Assembly: GCA_963623875.1 (NCBI GenBank)
Contig: CAVFNL010000008.1
Location: forward strand, 62,001-126,000
Length of the DNA: 64,000 bases
From: UBA3206 sp963623875
Lineage (GTDB): Bacteria; Bacillota_I; Bacilli_A; Acholeplasmatales; Anaeroplasmataceae
Reading direction: 5' to 3'
Position 1 is the first letter of the stretch, and each line of letters begins with the position of its first letter. The position numbers were made by a program, and so were the translations under genes. Shown here in pieces: positions 52,906 to 61,915 of this stretch. The notes below the pieces were generated by a model, which worked only from the letters and a program-made list of their open reading frames with translations, did not search any database and was not told where the DNA came from.

Positions 52906-54453
52906 ATGAAATTTATTAAACGTTATCTTAAATGCATTATGCAAAGGAAAGTATCGCTTATAATATTTTTGATTATAGGATTTGCAATAGGTCTTATTTC
53001 TGCATACAAAATTTACAATCCTAATAATGAATATTATACATTTGATTTTAAATCTACATCTGTTGAAGAACTATCACTTGATGCACATAATAAAGCTAAA
53101 CAAACTATTGTAGAAAAAAGAGATAATACTAAATATATAGTTTTAAATGATTATTGGTATGAAGTAGGTGATGCAATAAGCACATCTTACGATAAAGATA
53201 ACTATAAAATTACAATTTATTATGATAATGATAATAAGAAGCTTCAATATGGAGAATTAAAACAAGATATTTTTGAGTTTGAAGGAAAGAAATATATTGT
53301 AATAGATGATTATTATTTATATTTATATAATGGAAGTGTATCAATCGATGGTGAATATGTAGTATATAATGATGGCACATTGAATATTAATTATAAAGCT
53401 ACATCTAATTTAAAATATCAATATAGTTATTCTTCATTTGATTATGTAAATACTAAAAAGTTAAATAAGACATCATATATTAAAACAAATGGTGATGTGA
53501 ATACATTATATGTTCAAACTAGATATTTTAACTCGTGGCAACAAGCCAGAAGATATATGGCAACGCTTATAAGTGTAATTTCTTCAAATCCTACATATAT
53601 CACAGATGGAATAAACGAAACATCAAGCCTTACACAGGCGATATCTAAAACTATTATTCCATCTGTTGGGGCTACAAATATTTATCTTTGGGGTAGTATT
53701 GGAATGCTAGGGGTATTTGTGGTATATCTAGGTATTATACTGGTACTTGTTATTCTTAAAAAAGAAGAAGCAGTAGACAATCTTGAATATGATAATCTAA
53801 ATATATTTAGAACTCCATTTCATAAAAAATATTGGAGCGGACAATTTAAGTGTTTTAAATCTTTAAAAGATGTTGTATTTTTATCACTATTACTTGCGAT
53901 GATGCAAATAGTGCGTTTAATTCCACTTCCTTCAGGATTTGGAAGCCTTGGAATATCACTTAGTGCATTTTTCTTCGCAATAATAGGTCTTATATATGGT
54001 CCTTTTGTAGGTTTTATTATTGGGGCCATTTCTGATGTGTTTGGATTTTTTGTATTCCCAGATGGATACCCATTCCATATTGGATATGTTTTCCAGGCAG
54101 CACTTTCTGGATTTACATATGGGATAATGTTTTATAAAACAAAAGTATCGTTTTCTAAAACCTTCTTTGCAAGACTTATAATTAATATTTTGTTAAACGC
54201 AATTTTAGGTTCTATATTATGGGCTGATGTTACAAATTTAAGTCATCAAGCATTAAAAACATATTTCTTAACAATTTCCCTACCAAAAAATGTGGTATAT
54301 TTAATTCCACAATCACTTTTAATGTATTTAATATTTAAAGGATTAGCTCCTGCATTTAAAGCGTTAGATATAATAGATGCGAGAATATGCGATGACATAA
54401 ATCACTATAATAAGAAAATTGATAATATTTTTGTTGATGAAGAAATTAAATGA
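52906..54453 (+). CDS. folT: Folate ECF transporter S-component fused to an extracytoplasmic domain
   Basis: 515 residues from ATG 52906 (GGAGG nine bases upstream). The C-terminal ~180 residues (about 320-500) are an ECF S-component of the FolT type with about six helices: DVVFLSLLLAMMQIVRLIP, GFGSLGISLSAFFFAIIGLIYGPFVGFIIGAISDVFGFFVFPDGYPFHIGY. Before it come a membrane helix (about 17-36), a ~225-residue Tyr/Asp/Asn-rich outside domain, and another helix (about 260-282), resembling a Wzz-like two-helix anchor only in topology. Ordinary FolT is about 180 residues. Folate as ligand is supported by the THF riboswitch. The shared energising module is not in the window. Confidence 0.85.
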   Translation: MKFIKRYLKCIMQRKVSLIIFLIIGFAIGLISAYKIYNPNNEYYTFDFKSTSVEELSLDAHNKAKQTIVEKRDNTKYIVLNDYWYEVGDAISTSYDKDNYKITIYYDNDNKKLQYGELKQDIFEFEGKKYIVIDDYYLYLYNGSVSIDGEYVVYNDGTLNINYKATSNLKYQYSYSSFDYVNTKKLNKTSYIKTNGDVNTLYVQTRYFNSWQQARRYMATLISVISSNPTYITDGINETSSLTQAISKTIIPSVGATNIYLWGSIGMLGVFVVYLGIILVLVILKKEEAVDNLEYDNLNIFRTPFHKKYWSGQFKCFKSLKDVVFLSLLLAMMQIVRLIPLPSGFGSLGISLSAFFFAIIGLIYGPFVGFIIGAISDVFGFFVFPDGYPFHIGYVFQAALSGFTYGIMFYKTKVSFSKTFFARLIINILLNAILGSILWADVTNLSHQALKTYFLTISLPKNVVYLIPQSLLMYLIFKGLAPAFKALDIIDARICDDINHYNKKIDNIFVDEEIK

Positions 54454-54482
54454 TTGATTTTAAATAGATAATATTATATAAT
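54454..54482 (+). promoter_or_regulatory. Promoter of the priA-fmt-metK operon
   Basis: TTGATT (54454-54459), 17 bases, TATAAT (54477-54482), beginning right after the folT stop codon. Predicted start near 54489, just before the SAM aptamer. Confidence 0.7.
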
Positions 54483-54494
54483 CATTTTGCAATA

Positions 54495-54579
54495 CCATAA
54501 AGAGTAGGCGAAAGGCAAGCTTTGTGACCCTACAGCAACCTCTTCTATTTTGAAAAAGGTGCTAATGCTTGATAGATGG
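54495..54579 (+). promoter_or_regulatory. SAM-I (S-box) riboswitch
   Basis: S-box landmarks in order: AGAG (54501-54504), a P2 arm TAGGCGA ... GTGACCCTA with kink-turn G-A pairs, GCAACC (54535-54540), AAGGTGCTAATGC (54556-54568) and GATAGATGG (54571-54579). P1 is short, CCAT with ATGG. The terminator hairpin directly follows. It controls an operon whose last gene is metK, the SAM synthetase. Confidence 0.85.
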
Positions 54580-54596
54580 AAAATAACAAGAATTAT

Positions 54597-54624
54597 AGCC
54601 CATCTTTGTGGGCTTTTATTTTTT
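54597..54624 (+). terminator. Riboswitch-controlled terminator upstream of priA
   Basis: AGCCCA (54597-54602) pairs with TGGGCT (54609-54614), followed by TTTATTTTTT, between the SAM aptamer and the priA ribosome binding site. Confidence 0.85.
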
Positions 54625-54640
54625 AGGTGAAGGAGGTAGC

Positions 54641-56968
54641 GTGTTGTTTGCGGATGTTGTAGTTGATGTTATTAATAAAGAAGTTAATAAAATGTATGAA
54701 TATGAAATACCAAAAAGACTTACAGACGTAATAAGTGTAGGCCATAGAGTTAGTGTGCCTTTTGGTAGTAGGAAAGTTTTAGGATTTGTTATGAATATTC
54801 ATGATGTAGCTTCAAGTGATATTTCTAAGATTAAAGAAATTGATGATGTTCTTGATATGAATGCAATCTTAAATAAAGAATTTATAGAACTATCAAAATA
54901 TATGGTTAAAAGGTATTATTCATTTTATATTACTTGTCTTAAAACCATGATACCCAAAGCTTTATCAGTGAATTATTTAAAAATAATTAAACTAATAAAA
55001 CCTGATTTGATTGATATAAACCTTAAAACTTTATTTAAAGATAATATATATAAGTTAACTCCTAAAGATCCATTAATATCTATATTTAAAAAACTGCAAA
55101 TTAAAGGTGTTGTAGATATAATAGATGATTTTGTTGATAAAAGTAGCATCAAAAAAATTCCTATGATAAAACTTATAGGAATACCTATTAAACCATTAAG
55201 CGAACAGTCCTCAATTCTTTATCAATATTTATTAAAAGAGAATAAGATGATACCAAAAAAAGATTTAATATCTATGGGGTATAGTATATCTAGTATTTCT
55301 ACACTTCAAAAACATAATATAATTGAAATATGTTTTGAAGAAATTTATAGAAAACCATATATTCCTAATACTATTGATAAAAAAGTCACATTAAATGAAG
55401 CCCAACTAAATGTGTATAATTTTGTTAATGAATCTTACCATAATTATAATACTTTCCTCTTACATGGTGTTTGCGGGAGTGGAAAAACAGAAATATATTT
55501 ACGCCTTATTGAGGATGTTATATCAAATGGTAAGGAAGCTATTATATTAGTACCAGAAATATCATTGACACCGCAGATGACTGAAAGATTTAAAGCGAGA
55601 TTTAATGATCTTGTCGCAGTGCTTCATTCAAGGCTTTCAGAAGGTGAAAAATATGATGAGTGGCGTAGTATTCTAAATGGACATAAAAAAATAGTTGTTG
55701 GTGCAAGAAGCGCTATATTTGCGCCATTTAAAAAACTTGGTATTATAATAATAGATGAAGAACATGAATTATCATATATTCAAGATACTAACCCACGCTA
55801 TGATGCGATAGATATTGCCATATTTAGGGCTAAATACAACAATATCCCTCTTGTACTTGGAAGTGCAACACCTAAAATAATAGATTATTATAAGGCTTTA
55901 AATAATGAATTTAAATTGTTAAATATCCCATATAGAGCTAATTTAAAGAAAGAACCTTTTAGTGAAATAGTGGATATGAGAGAAGAACTTTTAAATGGAA
56001 ATAGGAGTGTACTATCTAAAAAATTAAATGATGCATTAAAAAATACTTTAGAGAAAAAAGAACAAGCAATTTTGTTTATAAATAGAAGAGGATATTCTAG
56101 TTTTGTAATGTGTAGATGTTGCGGACAAACGATTGATTGTCCTAACTGCAATATGCCATACACATATCATAAATTCAGTGAGACTCTTAAATGTCATCAT
56201 TGTGGGAAAGAGATAAAAAAACCTGAAGTGTGTCCTTCGTGCAATAAAAAGTTTTTAAAACCTATGGGTGATGGAACGGAAAAAGCTATAGAAGAGATAA
56301 GATTGTTATATCCTAATGCAAGAGTAAGAAGAGTTGATGCGGATAGTATGAATGAAAAAAAATCATATTTTGAAGTATTTGATGAATTTAAAAATCATCA
56401 AGTTGATGTTCTTGTAGGAACACAAATAATTGCAAAAGGACTAGATTTTCCAAATGTTTCACTAGTTGGTGTTTTGAATGCAGATATCGGACTTAAAATG
56501 AGTGAGTATAATGCATCAGAAATTTCTTATGACTTGATAGAACAAGTATCAGGAAGAGCTGGAAGAAGTGATATAGAAGGAAGAGTAATTATACAAACAT
56601 ATCTTCCGACACATTATGCAATAAAATATGCCGCGACACATGACTATCTAGGTTTTTATAATGAAGAAATTAAAAATCGTGAAGTGTTAAAAAATCCACC
56701 ATTTACAAATATTTTAGAAATAATGGTATCATCTGCATATTATAAAAATGCATATATAGAAGCCAAAAAAATAAAAGATCACATAAAAGATGATGTAAAA
56801 TGCCAAGTACTTGGACCGTTTGAGGATTATATATTCAAGTTAAATAATAATTATAGGTATAAATTATCTATTAAATTTAATGATGAGGATTTATACGAGA
56901 CGATAGAAGATATAAATTTAGTATATCAAAATAGAAAAGATATAATGATAACAATTAAAAGGAAGTGA
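54641..56968 (+). CDS. priA: Primosomal replication-restart helicase PriA
   Basis: 3'-5' helicase that reloads the replisome at stalled forks. The start is GTG 54641 or TTG 54644; AGGAGG ends 4 or 7 bases upstream, and both give the expected N-terminus FADVVVDVINKE. About 775 residues: DNA-binding domain, Walker A HGVCGSGKTEIYLR, DEEH box IIIDEEHELSY, paired zinc sites CRCCGQ-CPNC-CHHCGK-CPSC near 490-535, and helicase motifs TQIIAKGLDFPNV and EQVSGRAGRS. Being first in a SAM-controlled operon is unusual. Confidence 0.95.
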   Translation: MLFADVVVDVINKEVNKMYEYEIPKRLTDVISVGHRVSVPFGSRKVLGFVMNIHDVASSDISKIKEIDDVLDMNAILNKEFIELSKYMVKRYYSFYITCLKTMIPKALSVNYLKIIKLIKPDLIDINLKTLFKDNIYKLTPKDPLISIFKKLQIKGVVDIIDDFVDKSSIKKIPMIKLIGIPIKPLSEQSSILYQYLLKENKMIPKKDLISMGYSISSISTLQKHNIIEICFEEIYRKPYIPNTIDKKVTLNEAQLNVYNFVNESYHNYNTFLLHGVCGSGKTEIYLRLIEDVISNGKEAIILVPEISLTPQMTERFKARFNDLVAVLHSRLSEGEKYDEWRSILNGHKKIVVGARSAIFAPFKKLGIIIIDEEHELSYIQDTNPRYDAIDIAIFRAKYNNIPLVLGSATPKIIDYYKALNNEFKLLNIPYRANLKKEPFSEIVDMREELLNGNRSVLSKKLNDALKNTLEKKEQAILFINRRGYSSFVMCRCCGQTIDCPNCNMPYTYHKFSETLKCHHCGKEIKKPEVCPSCNKKFLKPMGDGTEKAIEEIRLLYPNARVRRVDADSMNEKKSYFEVFDEFKNHQVDVLVGTQIIAKGLDFPNVSLVGVLNADIGLKMSEYNASEISYDLIEQVSGRAGRSDIEGRVIIQTYLPTHYAIKYAATHDYLGFYNEEIKNREVLKNPPFTNILEIMVSSAYYKNAYIEAKKIKDHIKDDVKCQVLGPFEDYIFKLNNNYRYKLSIKFNDEDLYETIEDINLVYQNRKDIMITIKRK

Positions 56969-56972
56969 TTAT

Positions 56973-57890
56973 ATGAAAATTATATTTATGGGAACGCCAG
57001 AATTTGCCGCAACTATTCTTGAAGAATTAAATAAAAAATATGAGATATCTCTTGTAGTATCTCAACCCGATAAAGAAGTAGGAAGAAAAAGAGTACTAAC
57101 TAATCCACCAGTTATCACAAAGGCTAAAGAATTAGGGTTAAAAACATTCCAACCAAAGAAAATGAAGGAAGATTATAATGAAATTATATCAGTTAATGCA
57201 GATATGATTGTGACAGCTGCATATGGACAAATAGTACCTGATGAGGTGCTTAAAAGTGTAAAAAAAGCCATTAATGTCCATGCATCATTACTTCCAAAAT
57301 ATAGAGGTGGTGCGCCAATTCAACGCTCAATTATGAATGGAGACAAAGAGACTGGTATCTCAATTATTGAAATGGTGCATAGACTAGATGCAGGTGTTAT
57401 CTATTCACAAAAAAGTATAGAAATAGAAGATAGTGATAATAATAAATCAATGTTTATTAAACTAGCACAACTAGGAAAAGATTTACTACTTGATAGTATA
57501 GAGGATATATACAATGGATCTAACCAAGGGATAGCCCAAGATGAGGATAAAGTAGTATATTCTCCAAACATTATGAGAGAAGAAGAAAAAATATCTTTTA
57601 ATGATAGTTCAAGAAACATATTTAATAAGATTCGTGGACTTTCAGAAGAACCTGGCGCATATGCTTTGATAAATGGTGAAATTATTAAAGTATATAAAAC
57701 TGAAATTGTGCCATATGATGGTAATGAAAAGCCTGGCCAAATATTATCTTTGAAAAAAGAAATATTAGTAAAAACATCTGATGCGGCTATACGACTTTTA
57801 GAGATCAAACCTAACGGAAAGAAGCTGATGTTAGCTAAAGATTTCTTGAATGGGCAAAAGTTATTAAATATTAATGATATATTCGATTAA
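56973..57890 (+). CDS. fmt: Methionyl-tRNA formyltransferase
   Basis: Formylates initiator Met-tRNA with 10-formyl-THF. 305 residues with MKIIFMGTPEFAA at the N-terminus, catalytic N101 and H103 in NVHASLLP and the SLLPKYRGGAPIQ loop (105-117); a C-terminal OB-like tRNA-binding domain follows from about 205. GGAAGTGA gives the start, four bases after priA. The peptide deformylase gene often found beside it is not here. Confidence 0.96.
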   Translation: MKIIFMGTPEFAATILEELNKKYEISLVVSQPDKEVGRKRVLTNPPVITKAKELGLKTFQPKKMKEDYNEIISVNADMIVTAAYGQIVPDEVLKSVKKAINVHASLLPKYRGGAPIQRSIMNGDKETGISIIEMVHRLDAGVIYSQKSIEIEDSDNNKSMFIKLAQLGKDLLLDSIEDIYNGSNQGIAQDEDKVVYSPNIMREEEKISFNDSSRNIFNKIRGLSEEPGAYALINGEIIKVYKTEIVPYDGNEKPGQILSLKKEILVKTSDAAIRLLEIKPNGKKLMLAKDFLNGQKLLNINDIFD

Positions 57891-57926
57891 ATTTGATATA
57901 ATGTAAATAGTTGAGAGGATGATAGT

Positions 57927-59246
57927 ATGCCTAAATTTAATTTTTCAAAATTAAAATTTAAAGGTTTATTCAGTAAATTATTTGCGGTTGAATATGATGT
58001 AGATATAACTGATGATACTGCGATGTTATATCGTAGAAATATTGTTGTAAAAAATATTATATTTTTCTCAAATATAGTATATTCGATTATATTTATGATA
58101 CTAGCATTTGCGGATAAAAGTACAAGTAATTTTGCGATTACACTAATACTTTTCCCTTTGTCATTTGTTGTAAATAAGACACTTAATAAATTTGTTAATG
58201 GTGACGAAAAAGATATGGTAAAACAAACAATTGCGTCATATATTTGTGTTTTTTACATGTTTGTTGTATCTATTATGCTTTATGTTAAAATGCGAGTTTT
58301 CACTGAAAATGCTCTTGGCGGACAACCTATATACAGTGATGCAGCATATGTACTGATTTATTATTCAATTGGTGTAATATCGCTTTATCAATCTCCAAAA
58401 CTAATTAAAAATATTGCGCCATATGTACTAGCTGTTGTATCGTGCCTACATCTTTCAACTACATATGATATAGTGCATGCGTCATACACAAAAAGTGTTT
58501 TGGCATTTGTAAAAGGCTTTTTTGTATCAGATGAATTTAAAGATATTTTAGTAAGAACTTTACTGCTTGCGGCATACTTAGTCGTAATGTATTCGCTTGC
58601 GGATATTACATCAAAACAGCAATTACAAAGAAAAGTTGAATTAATTAAAAGACAAACTGTTCAAGATGATTTTACAAAAATAGTTACTGACATGTTTAAT
58701 GTCACACTAAACTTTAACCAAATTACTGAAGAAGAACGTCTTCAAGGACCTCTTTTAGAAAAAATGGTTGTAAAATTATCAGATGTTATAGGACTTAGTG
58801 AAGAAGAGACATTAAAGAATAAGAATTTTTCAACCATACATTTGAATGCAGCAGTTGATCTTGATACTTCAAATATTACATCAAATGATGAAAAATTCAA
58901 AAAATTAAGAGAACAAACATCGATTGGAAATGAAATTGCAAGAAGACTTGAATTAAGACGTAAAGCTGAAGATATCTACCGTTCTAACAATGAAGGTTGG
59001 AGTAGTGAAGAATTTGTTGCGAAAACCAAACAAATTCAAAATAATAGAGATTCAAATATAATATTATTATCAGATTTATATATTATACTTAGATCTCCAA
59101 GAAATTATAAAAGAACATATTCTCATGAGAATTCAATGAAACTTATAAGAGAAGTATATTATATTTATTTTGACAATGATTTGATAGATAGATTTGAAAG
59201 ATTTGGAAAAGATTTTGAAGAACTATTTAACAATTATAATGACTAA
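57927..59246 (+). CDS. Membrane protein with degenerate HD-GYP-like domain
   Basis: 439 residues: about six membrane helices in 45-230, then a cytoplasmic domain (about 245-439). The latter follows HD-GYP order: LLEKMVVKLSDVIGLSEEE, then STIHLNAAVDL where HDIGK should be, NNEGWSSEEF (about 354-362) where HHERWDGSGYP should be, and LSDLYIILRSPRNYKRTYSHENSMKLIREVYYIYFDNDLIDRFERF, which matches the conserved tail. The metal and GYP residues are lost, so c-di-GMP hydrolysis is unlikely. A GAGAGGATG start region and the gap of 36 bases to fmt and 17 to metK place it in the SAM-controlled operon. Function unknown. Confidence 0.7.
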   Translation: MPKFNFSKLKFKGLFSKLFAVEYDVDITDDTAMLYRRNIVVKNIIFFSNIVYSIIFMILAFADKSTSNFAITLILFPLSFVVNKTLNKFVNGDEKDMVKQTIASYICVFYMFVVSIMLYVKMRVFTENALGGQPIYSDAAYVLIYYSIGVISLYQSPKLIKNIAPYVLAVVSCLHLSTTYDIVHASYTKSVLAFVKGFFVSDEFKDILVRTLLLAAYLVVMYSLADITSKQQLQRKVELIKRQTVQDDFTKIVTDMFNVTLNFNQITEEERLQGPLLEKMVVKLSDVIGLSEEETLKNKNFSTIHLNAAVDLDTSNITSNDEKFKKLREQTSIGNEIARRLELRRKAEDIYRSNNEGWSSEEFVAKTKQIQNNRDSNIILLSDLYIILRSPRNYKRTYSHENSMKLIREVYYIYFDNDLIDRFERFGKDFEELFNNYND

Positions 59247-59263
59247 AAATAGGAGGAAAAAAT

Positions 59264-60415
59264 ATGTCATATTATTTTACAAGCGAATCTGTTACAGAAG
59301 GACATCCTGATAAGATTTGCGATCAAATTAGTGATGCAATTCTAGATGCATACTTGAAAGAAGATCCTAATGCTAGAGTAGCTTGCGAAACAGTCGCAAC
59401 TACAGGTATGGTTTTAGTATTTGGAGAAATAACATCAAACGCAAGAGTAAATATTCAAGAAATAGTAAGAAATACTGTACGTGAAATCGGGTATACTAGA
59501 GGAAAGTTCGGATTTGATGCGGATAATCTAGCTGTATTAACCGCAATAGATCCACAATCTCCTGATATTGCCATGGGAGTTGATGAAACAGAAAATCATG
59601 AAATGGGTGCTGGAGACCAAGGAATTATGTTTGGTTATGCAACTGATGAAACTGATGAATTTATGCCTTTAACACTATCTCTTGCTCATAAACTTGCCCA
59701 AAGACTTGCGTATGTTAGAAAAAATCATATTCTTGACTGTCTTCGCCCAGATGGAAAAACTCAAGTAACAGTTGAATATGGGGACGACAAGAGGGTAAAA
59801 AGAATTGATACCATCTTAGTTTCAACACAACATTCGCCTGCTATTCCATTAGAGGAATTAAGAAAGATGGTTAAAAAATATGTTGTAGATCCTATTATTC
59901 CTCAAGAACTTGTTGATGAAAATACTAAATTTTTATTTAATCCAACAGGAAAATTCGTAGTAGGTGGACCACAAGGAGATTCAGGACTTACAGGAAGAAA
60001 AATTATTGTAGATACATACGGAGGAGCCGCATGCCATGGTGGTGGTGCGTTTTCTGGTAAGGATCCGTCAAAGGTTGATAGAAGTGCATCATATATGGCA
60101 CGTTATATTGCTAAAAATATTGTGGCTTCAAAAATTGCTAAAAAATGTCAAATTCAGTTATCATATGCAATAGGTGTCGCAAAACCTGTTTCTATTTTAG
60201 TTGATACTTTTGATACATCAACTGTATCAAATGAAATAATAGTAAAAGCTATTGAAAACAATTTTGATTTAACACCTAAAGGAATTATAAAAACTCTTGA
60301 TTTATTAAAACCTATTTATAAACAAACTGCCGCATACGGACACTTTGGAAGAAATGATTTAGACCTTCCTTGGGAAAAACTTGATAAAATTAATGTATTT
60401 AAAGATTTAAAGTAG
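59264..60415 (+). CDS. metK: S-adenosylmethionine synthetase
   Basis: Makes SAM from ATP and methionine. 383 residues with the family motifs: EGHPDKICDQISDAILDA (H14, D16), GAGDQGIMFGYATDET near 114, and GGGAFSGKDPSKVDRSA near 257. TAGGAGG lies 7 bases before the ATG. It is the last gene of the operon opened by the SAM-I riboswitch, so its product should shut off its own synthesis. A strong terminator follows. Confidence 0.97.
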   Translation: MSYYFTSESVTEGHPDKICDQISDAILDAYLKEDPNARVACETVATTGMVLVFGEITSNARVNIQEIVRNTVREIGYTRGKFGFDADNLAVLTAIDPQSPDIAMGVDETENHEMGAGDQGIMFGYATDETDEFMPLTLSLAHKLAQRLAYVRKNHILDCLRPDGKTQVTVEYGDDKRVKRIDTILVSTQHSPAIPLEELRKMVKKYVVDPIIPQELVDENTKFLFNPTGKFVVGGPQGDSGLTGRKIIVDTYGGAACHGGGAFSGKDPSKVDRSASYMARYIAKNIVASKIAKKCQIQLSYAIGVAKPVSILVDTFDTSTVSNEIIVKAIENNFDLTPKGIIKTLDLLKPIYKQTAAYGHFGRNDLDLPWEKLDKINVFKDLK

Positions 60416-60416
60416 T

Positions 60417-60459
60417 AAAAAAACGATTAATTAGAATATTCTAGTTAATCGTTTTTTTT
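60417..60459 (+). terminator. metK operon terminator
   Basis: AAAACGATTAA (60420-60430) pairs with TTAATCGTTTT (60445-60455), flanked by A and T runs, possibly bidirectional. Confidence 0.85.
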
Positions 60460-60509
60460 CTTTAGTAAAAATTAAAAAATAAAGATATATAAATGTTGAG
60501 GTGATTAAG

Positions 60510-61169
60510 TTGAAGAAAAATATTTTATTATTTTTGAGTGTGTTGATATTTGTATCTTTGTTTTTAGTTAATACAAAGAGTGTTGATGCTAAATCAACCG
60601 CAGGAGCGGATTATTCTAATTATGAAACATTCTCTTACATGCAGTTTTCAAAAGGAAAACTCTTAAAAAATTATTCTGACGAAGAATTAAAACCATATAA
60701 AAAGAAAACTTCAAAAAGAAAATTCTTAGGTTGGAGATTTACTTACATCGATTATAGATGTAGATGCAATTTTACATCTAAAACTATTTTATCTATTGTA
60801 AATAATGGAACATCTGAGATTGATTACCATTTGGAACAAACAGAAACTACAATGGATAAAGTAAGTGTTACTGTAAAAGGATCTTTAAAGACATCTTTAA
60901 GTGGAACTGTAAAAAAAATAAAAGGAGGTCTTGATGCCTCCCTTGGAATTGATGTCTCGCAAGAATCTAGTGTTACATGCAAAACAGCAGAATCATTAAA
61001 GATGACAGTAGACCCAGGAACTAAGGTTTTAATTTATTTAAAAGGATCAGGATATCTTACTAATGGACATGCATCTTATTATGATACATGGGTTAGAAAA
61101 TATCAGGGATATTTTGAATTCTTTGAATTAGTAGATGTTTATTTGAAAATTGTAAAGGAAAAATTATGA
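60510..61169 (+). CDS. Secreted beta-rich protein, aerolysin/ETX-like pattern possible
   Basis: 219 residues from TTG 60510, with GAGGTGA six bases upstream (the GTG at 60501 lies inside it). A signal peptide covers about 1-27 with cleavage near VDA-KS; no lipobox. The mature part has a basic region (KPYKKKTSKRKFLGWRF), two cysteines in YRCRCNF, then a long Ser/Thr/Lys stretch with alternating hydrophobic residues (TTMDKVSVTVKGSLKTSLSG, SQESSVTCKTAESLKMTVDPGTKV). That pattern resembles the membrane-insertion hairpin of ETX/MTX2 beta-pore proteins, but the similarity is by eye only. First gene of a four-gene cassette; overlaps the next by four bases. Confidence 0.6.
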   Translation: MKKNILLFLSVLIFVSLFLVNTKSVDAKSTAGADYSNYETFSYMQFSKGKLLKNYSDEELKPYKKKTSKRKFLGWRFTYIDYRCRCNFTSKTILSIVNNGTSEIDYHLEQTETTMDKVSVTVKGSLKTSLSGTVKKIKGGLDASLGIDVSQESSVTCKTAESLKMTVDPGTKVLIYLKGSGYLTNGHASYYDTWVRKYQGYFEFFELVDVYLKIVKEKL

Positions 61170-61915
61170 AAAAGATAATTATTATTATAACAACAATGCT
61201 TGTGATATCATTTTTATTAATATTAGGAGTTAGTATCAATAAGGAAAAAACATATATCGAACACTCTTATTCACTAAGATGTAATTACAATTTTTTATAC
61301 GAAGATGATATAAAAATGAAAATATATTTATATTCGAATAAAAAAAATCCTCTTTTTATGGATACCGCAAGGAATACATATTATTTAACAAATTATGAAG
61401 AAGATTTTAATATGGAAGTAGAATTCAGCAAAATTGATATTATAAAAGATAGTGAATATTATAGATTTGAACTTGAAACAAAAATACCTAATGTATCAAA
61501 ACTTTATGTTGATGATTTGTATTTAATCGCATCAAACGAATATTATATAGATAAATTTGATATAGGAAGTCTTGATATAATAGAAGATATTTATTTAGGC
61601 GATATAACATACAAAAGTCTTGAAATATCTAATGAAGATAATTACTTAGATGAAGTAAAAATTGTATTAGAAAACGTGGCTGTAGTTGAAAAGGTTATAT
61701 CTTGTGAAGCATTTAATATGCTATACAAAATATTAGATGATGGAATAAGACTAGACATAGAATCAAATAATTTAACATATGAAATGTTTGCGGTAATAAT
61801 GCTTTCAAAAGGAACTATTAAAATAAAAAACATAGTAGTAAATAATAACGAATTTACATTTGATAATAATACATATTTTATAAGTTTAGCAGTAAGGAGT
61901 AGTATGAGTTCATGA
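61166..61915 (+). CDS. Hypothetical membrane-anchored extracytoplasmic protein
   Basis: 249 residues with one N-terminal hydrophobic helix (KKIIIIITTMLVISFLLILGV, about 2-22) that acts as signal or anchor; there is no lipobox Cys. The rest is hydrophilic, rich in Asp/Glu/Tyr/Ile, and predicted beta-rich. No family recognised. It overlaps the secreted-protein gene and the ABC ATPase gene by four bases each, so it should work with them, for example as an immunity or transporter accessory protein (inference). Confidence 0.6.
   Translation: MKKIIIIITTMLVISFLLILGVSINKEKTYIEHSYSLRCNYNFLYEDDIKMKIYLYSNKKNPLFMDTARNTYYLTNYEEDFNMEVEFSKIDIIKDSEYYRFELETKIPNVSKLYVDDLYLIASNEYYIDKFDIGSLDIIEDIYLGDITYKSLEISNEDNYLDEVKIVLENVAVVEKVISCEAFNMLYKILDDGIRLDIESNNLTYEMFAVIMLSKGTIKIKNIVVNNNEFTFDNNTYFISLAVRSSMSS

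Noticed and set aside
57401..57808. 135-codon minus-strand frame opposite fmt
   Set aside because: Serine/leucine/isoleucine-rich product typical of the complement of AT-rich coding DNA; opposite conserved fmt sequence.
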